Shown here in pieces: positions 63,829 to 64,000 of a stretch of 64,000 bases of DNA (within the stretch, counting starts at the first letter, position 1; every line of letters begins with the position of its first letter). The position numbers and the translations under genes are program-made. Under the pieces are notes generated by a model. The model searched no databases. It was not told where the DNA came from and was given only the letters and a program-made list of their open reading frames with translations. Source of the stretch: Balanoglossus misakiensis (taxonomy: Eukaryota > Hemichordata). The stretch is from positions 496,001-560,000 of the forward strand of contig CM082578.2 in assembly GCA_040954595.2 (NCBI GenBank), given 5' to 3'.

Positions 63829-63845
63829 TCCCACCGCTGCCACCA
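63829..63845 (-). promoter_or_regulatory. Primer-binding site complementary to tRNA-Leu 3' end
   Basis: One base after the 5' LTR the minus strand reads TGGTGGCAGCGGTGGGAT. That complements ATCCCACCGCTGCCACCA, the 3' end (with CCA) of metazoan tRNA-Leu(AAG), over 18 nt. It primes minus-strand cDNA synthesis. Confidence 0.85.
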
Positions 63846-63846
63846 A

Positions 63847-64000
63847 TGTAACAGTCGCTCCTCACTGGATCGGAGAACTGCTAAGTTTTTCTCTCAGATT
63901 AACGAATAATTGGGTTCGTGTCACACTATGAGAGAGAGTGGTACTATCCGTGGGCTTAACGACCCACAGTCCACAAGAACATCAACATCGATACAACGAA
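63847..64000 (-). repeat. Gypsy 5' LTR, 3'-most 154 bp (truncated by window edge)
   Basis: Matches 54906-55059 in the 3' LTR with four differences. The remaining ~387 bp would lie beyond the window. Confidence 0.92.

Larger units (their letters stand above)
54906..64000 (-). mobile_element. Gypsy-type LTR retrotransposon, minus strand, inserted in satellite (5' end beyond window)
   Basis: Order on the minus strand: 5' LTR (63847 to beyond window), tRNA-Leu primer-binding site, gag, protease-RT-RNase H-integrase, an extra ORF, purine tract, 3' LTR (54906-55446). Integrase after RT/RNase H identifies the Ty3/Gypsy group. Gag-pol carries three single-nt shifts, two stops and a short in-frame RT deletion, so this copy looks non-autonomous. 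It interrupts AT-rich segment B of the satellite at GATTGTAT, just left of 54906. Confidence 0.92.

Overview
This window looks like nuclear DNA of a marine invertebrate animal. Genes are split by GT/AG introns, a U2 snRNA fragment is present, and there are LINE, DIRS and LTR/Gypsy retroelements, long satellite arrays and many small fold-back elements. I cannot name the species. No bacterial gene organisation, rRNA, complete tRNA or CRISPR array is visible.

Layout. (1) 1-7.7 kb: a minus-strand LINE ORF1 that starts just inside a truncated U2 snRNA gene, a 68-bp minisatellite, a tandemly duplicated ~0.5-kb block, one fold-back element, weak exon-like fragments, then ~81-bp satellite monomers. 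(2) 7.7-38.7 kb: a block of about 31 kb that interrupts the satellite. It carries two multi-exon genes that diverge from a shared centre. Leftward (8.6-16.9 kb, minus) is a DUF7869 / DDE-transposase-like gene. Rightward (23.0-35.5 kb, plus) is a gene with a ParB-like domain followed by a degenerate DNA-methyltransferase-like C-terminus. A CR1/L2-like LINE lies in the space between the two 5' ends, and a DIRS tyrosine-recombinase retrotransposon fills intron 6 of the ParB-like gene. Beyond each gene's 3' end lies a minisatellite (31-bp units on the left, 32-bp units on the right), and the two arrays share one core motif. (3) 38.7-54.9 kb: the same satellite resumes and builds 1.4-kb and then 1.7/1.9-kb units, including a near-identical 3.6-kb higher-order repeat. 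(4) 54.9-64 kb: a minus-strand Gypsy LTR retrotransposon inserted in that satellite, with a complete 3' LTR, broken gag-pol, an extra 3' ORF, a tRNA-Leu primer-binding site, and the start of the 5' LTR at the window end.

How the genes may work together. The symmetrical order (satellite, short-repeat array, DUF7869 gene, shared 5' region, ParB/methyltransferase-like gene, related short-repeat array, satellite) is the most unusual thing here. One reading is a large, undescribed DNA mobile element: a DDE-type enzyme, a DNA-binding/modification protein, and repeat arrays at each end. Against it, I found no terminal inverted repeats or target-site duplication. Both genes also carry one apparent disabling change each (a 1-nt frameshift and an in-frame TGA), so this copy may be decaying. 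Gene models rest on splice signals and matching codon phases read by eye; domain calls are recognition of motifs, not search results.
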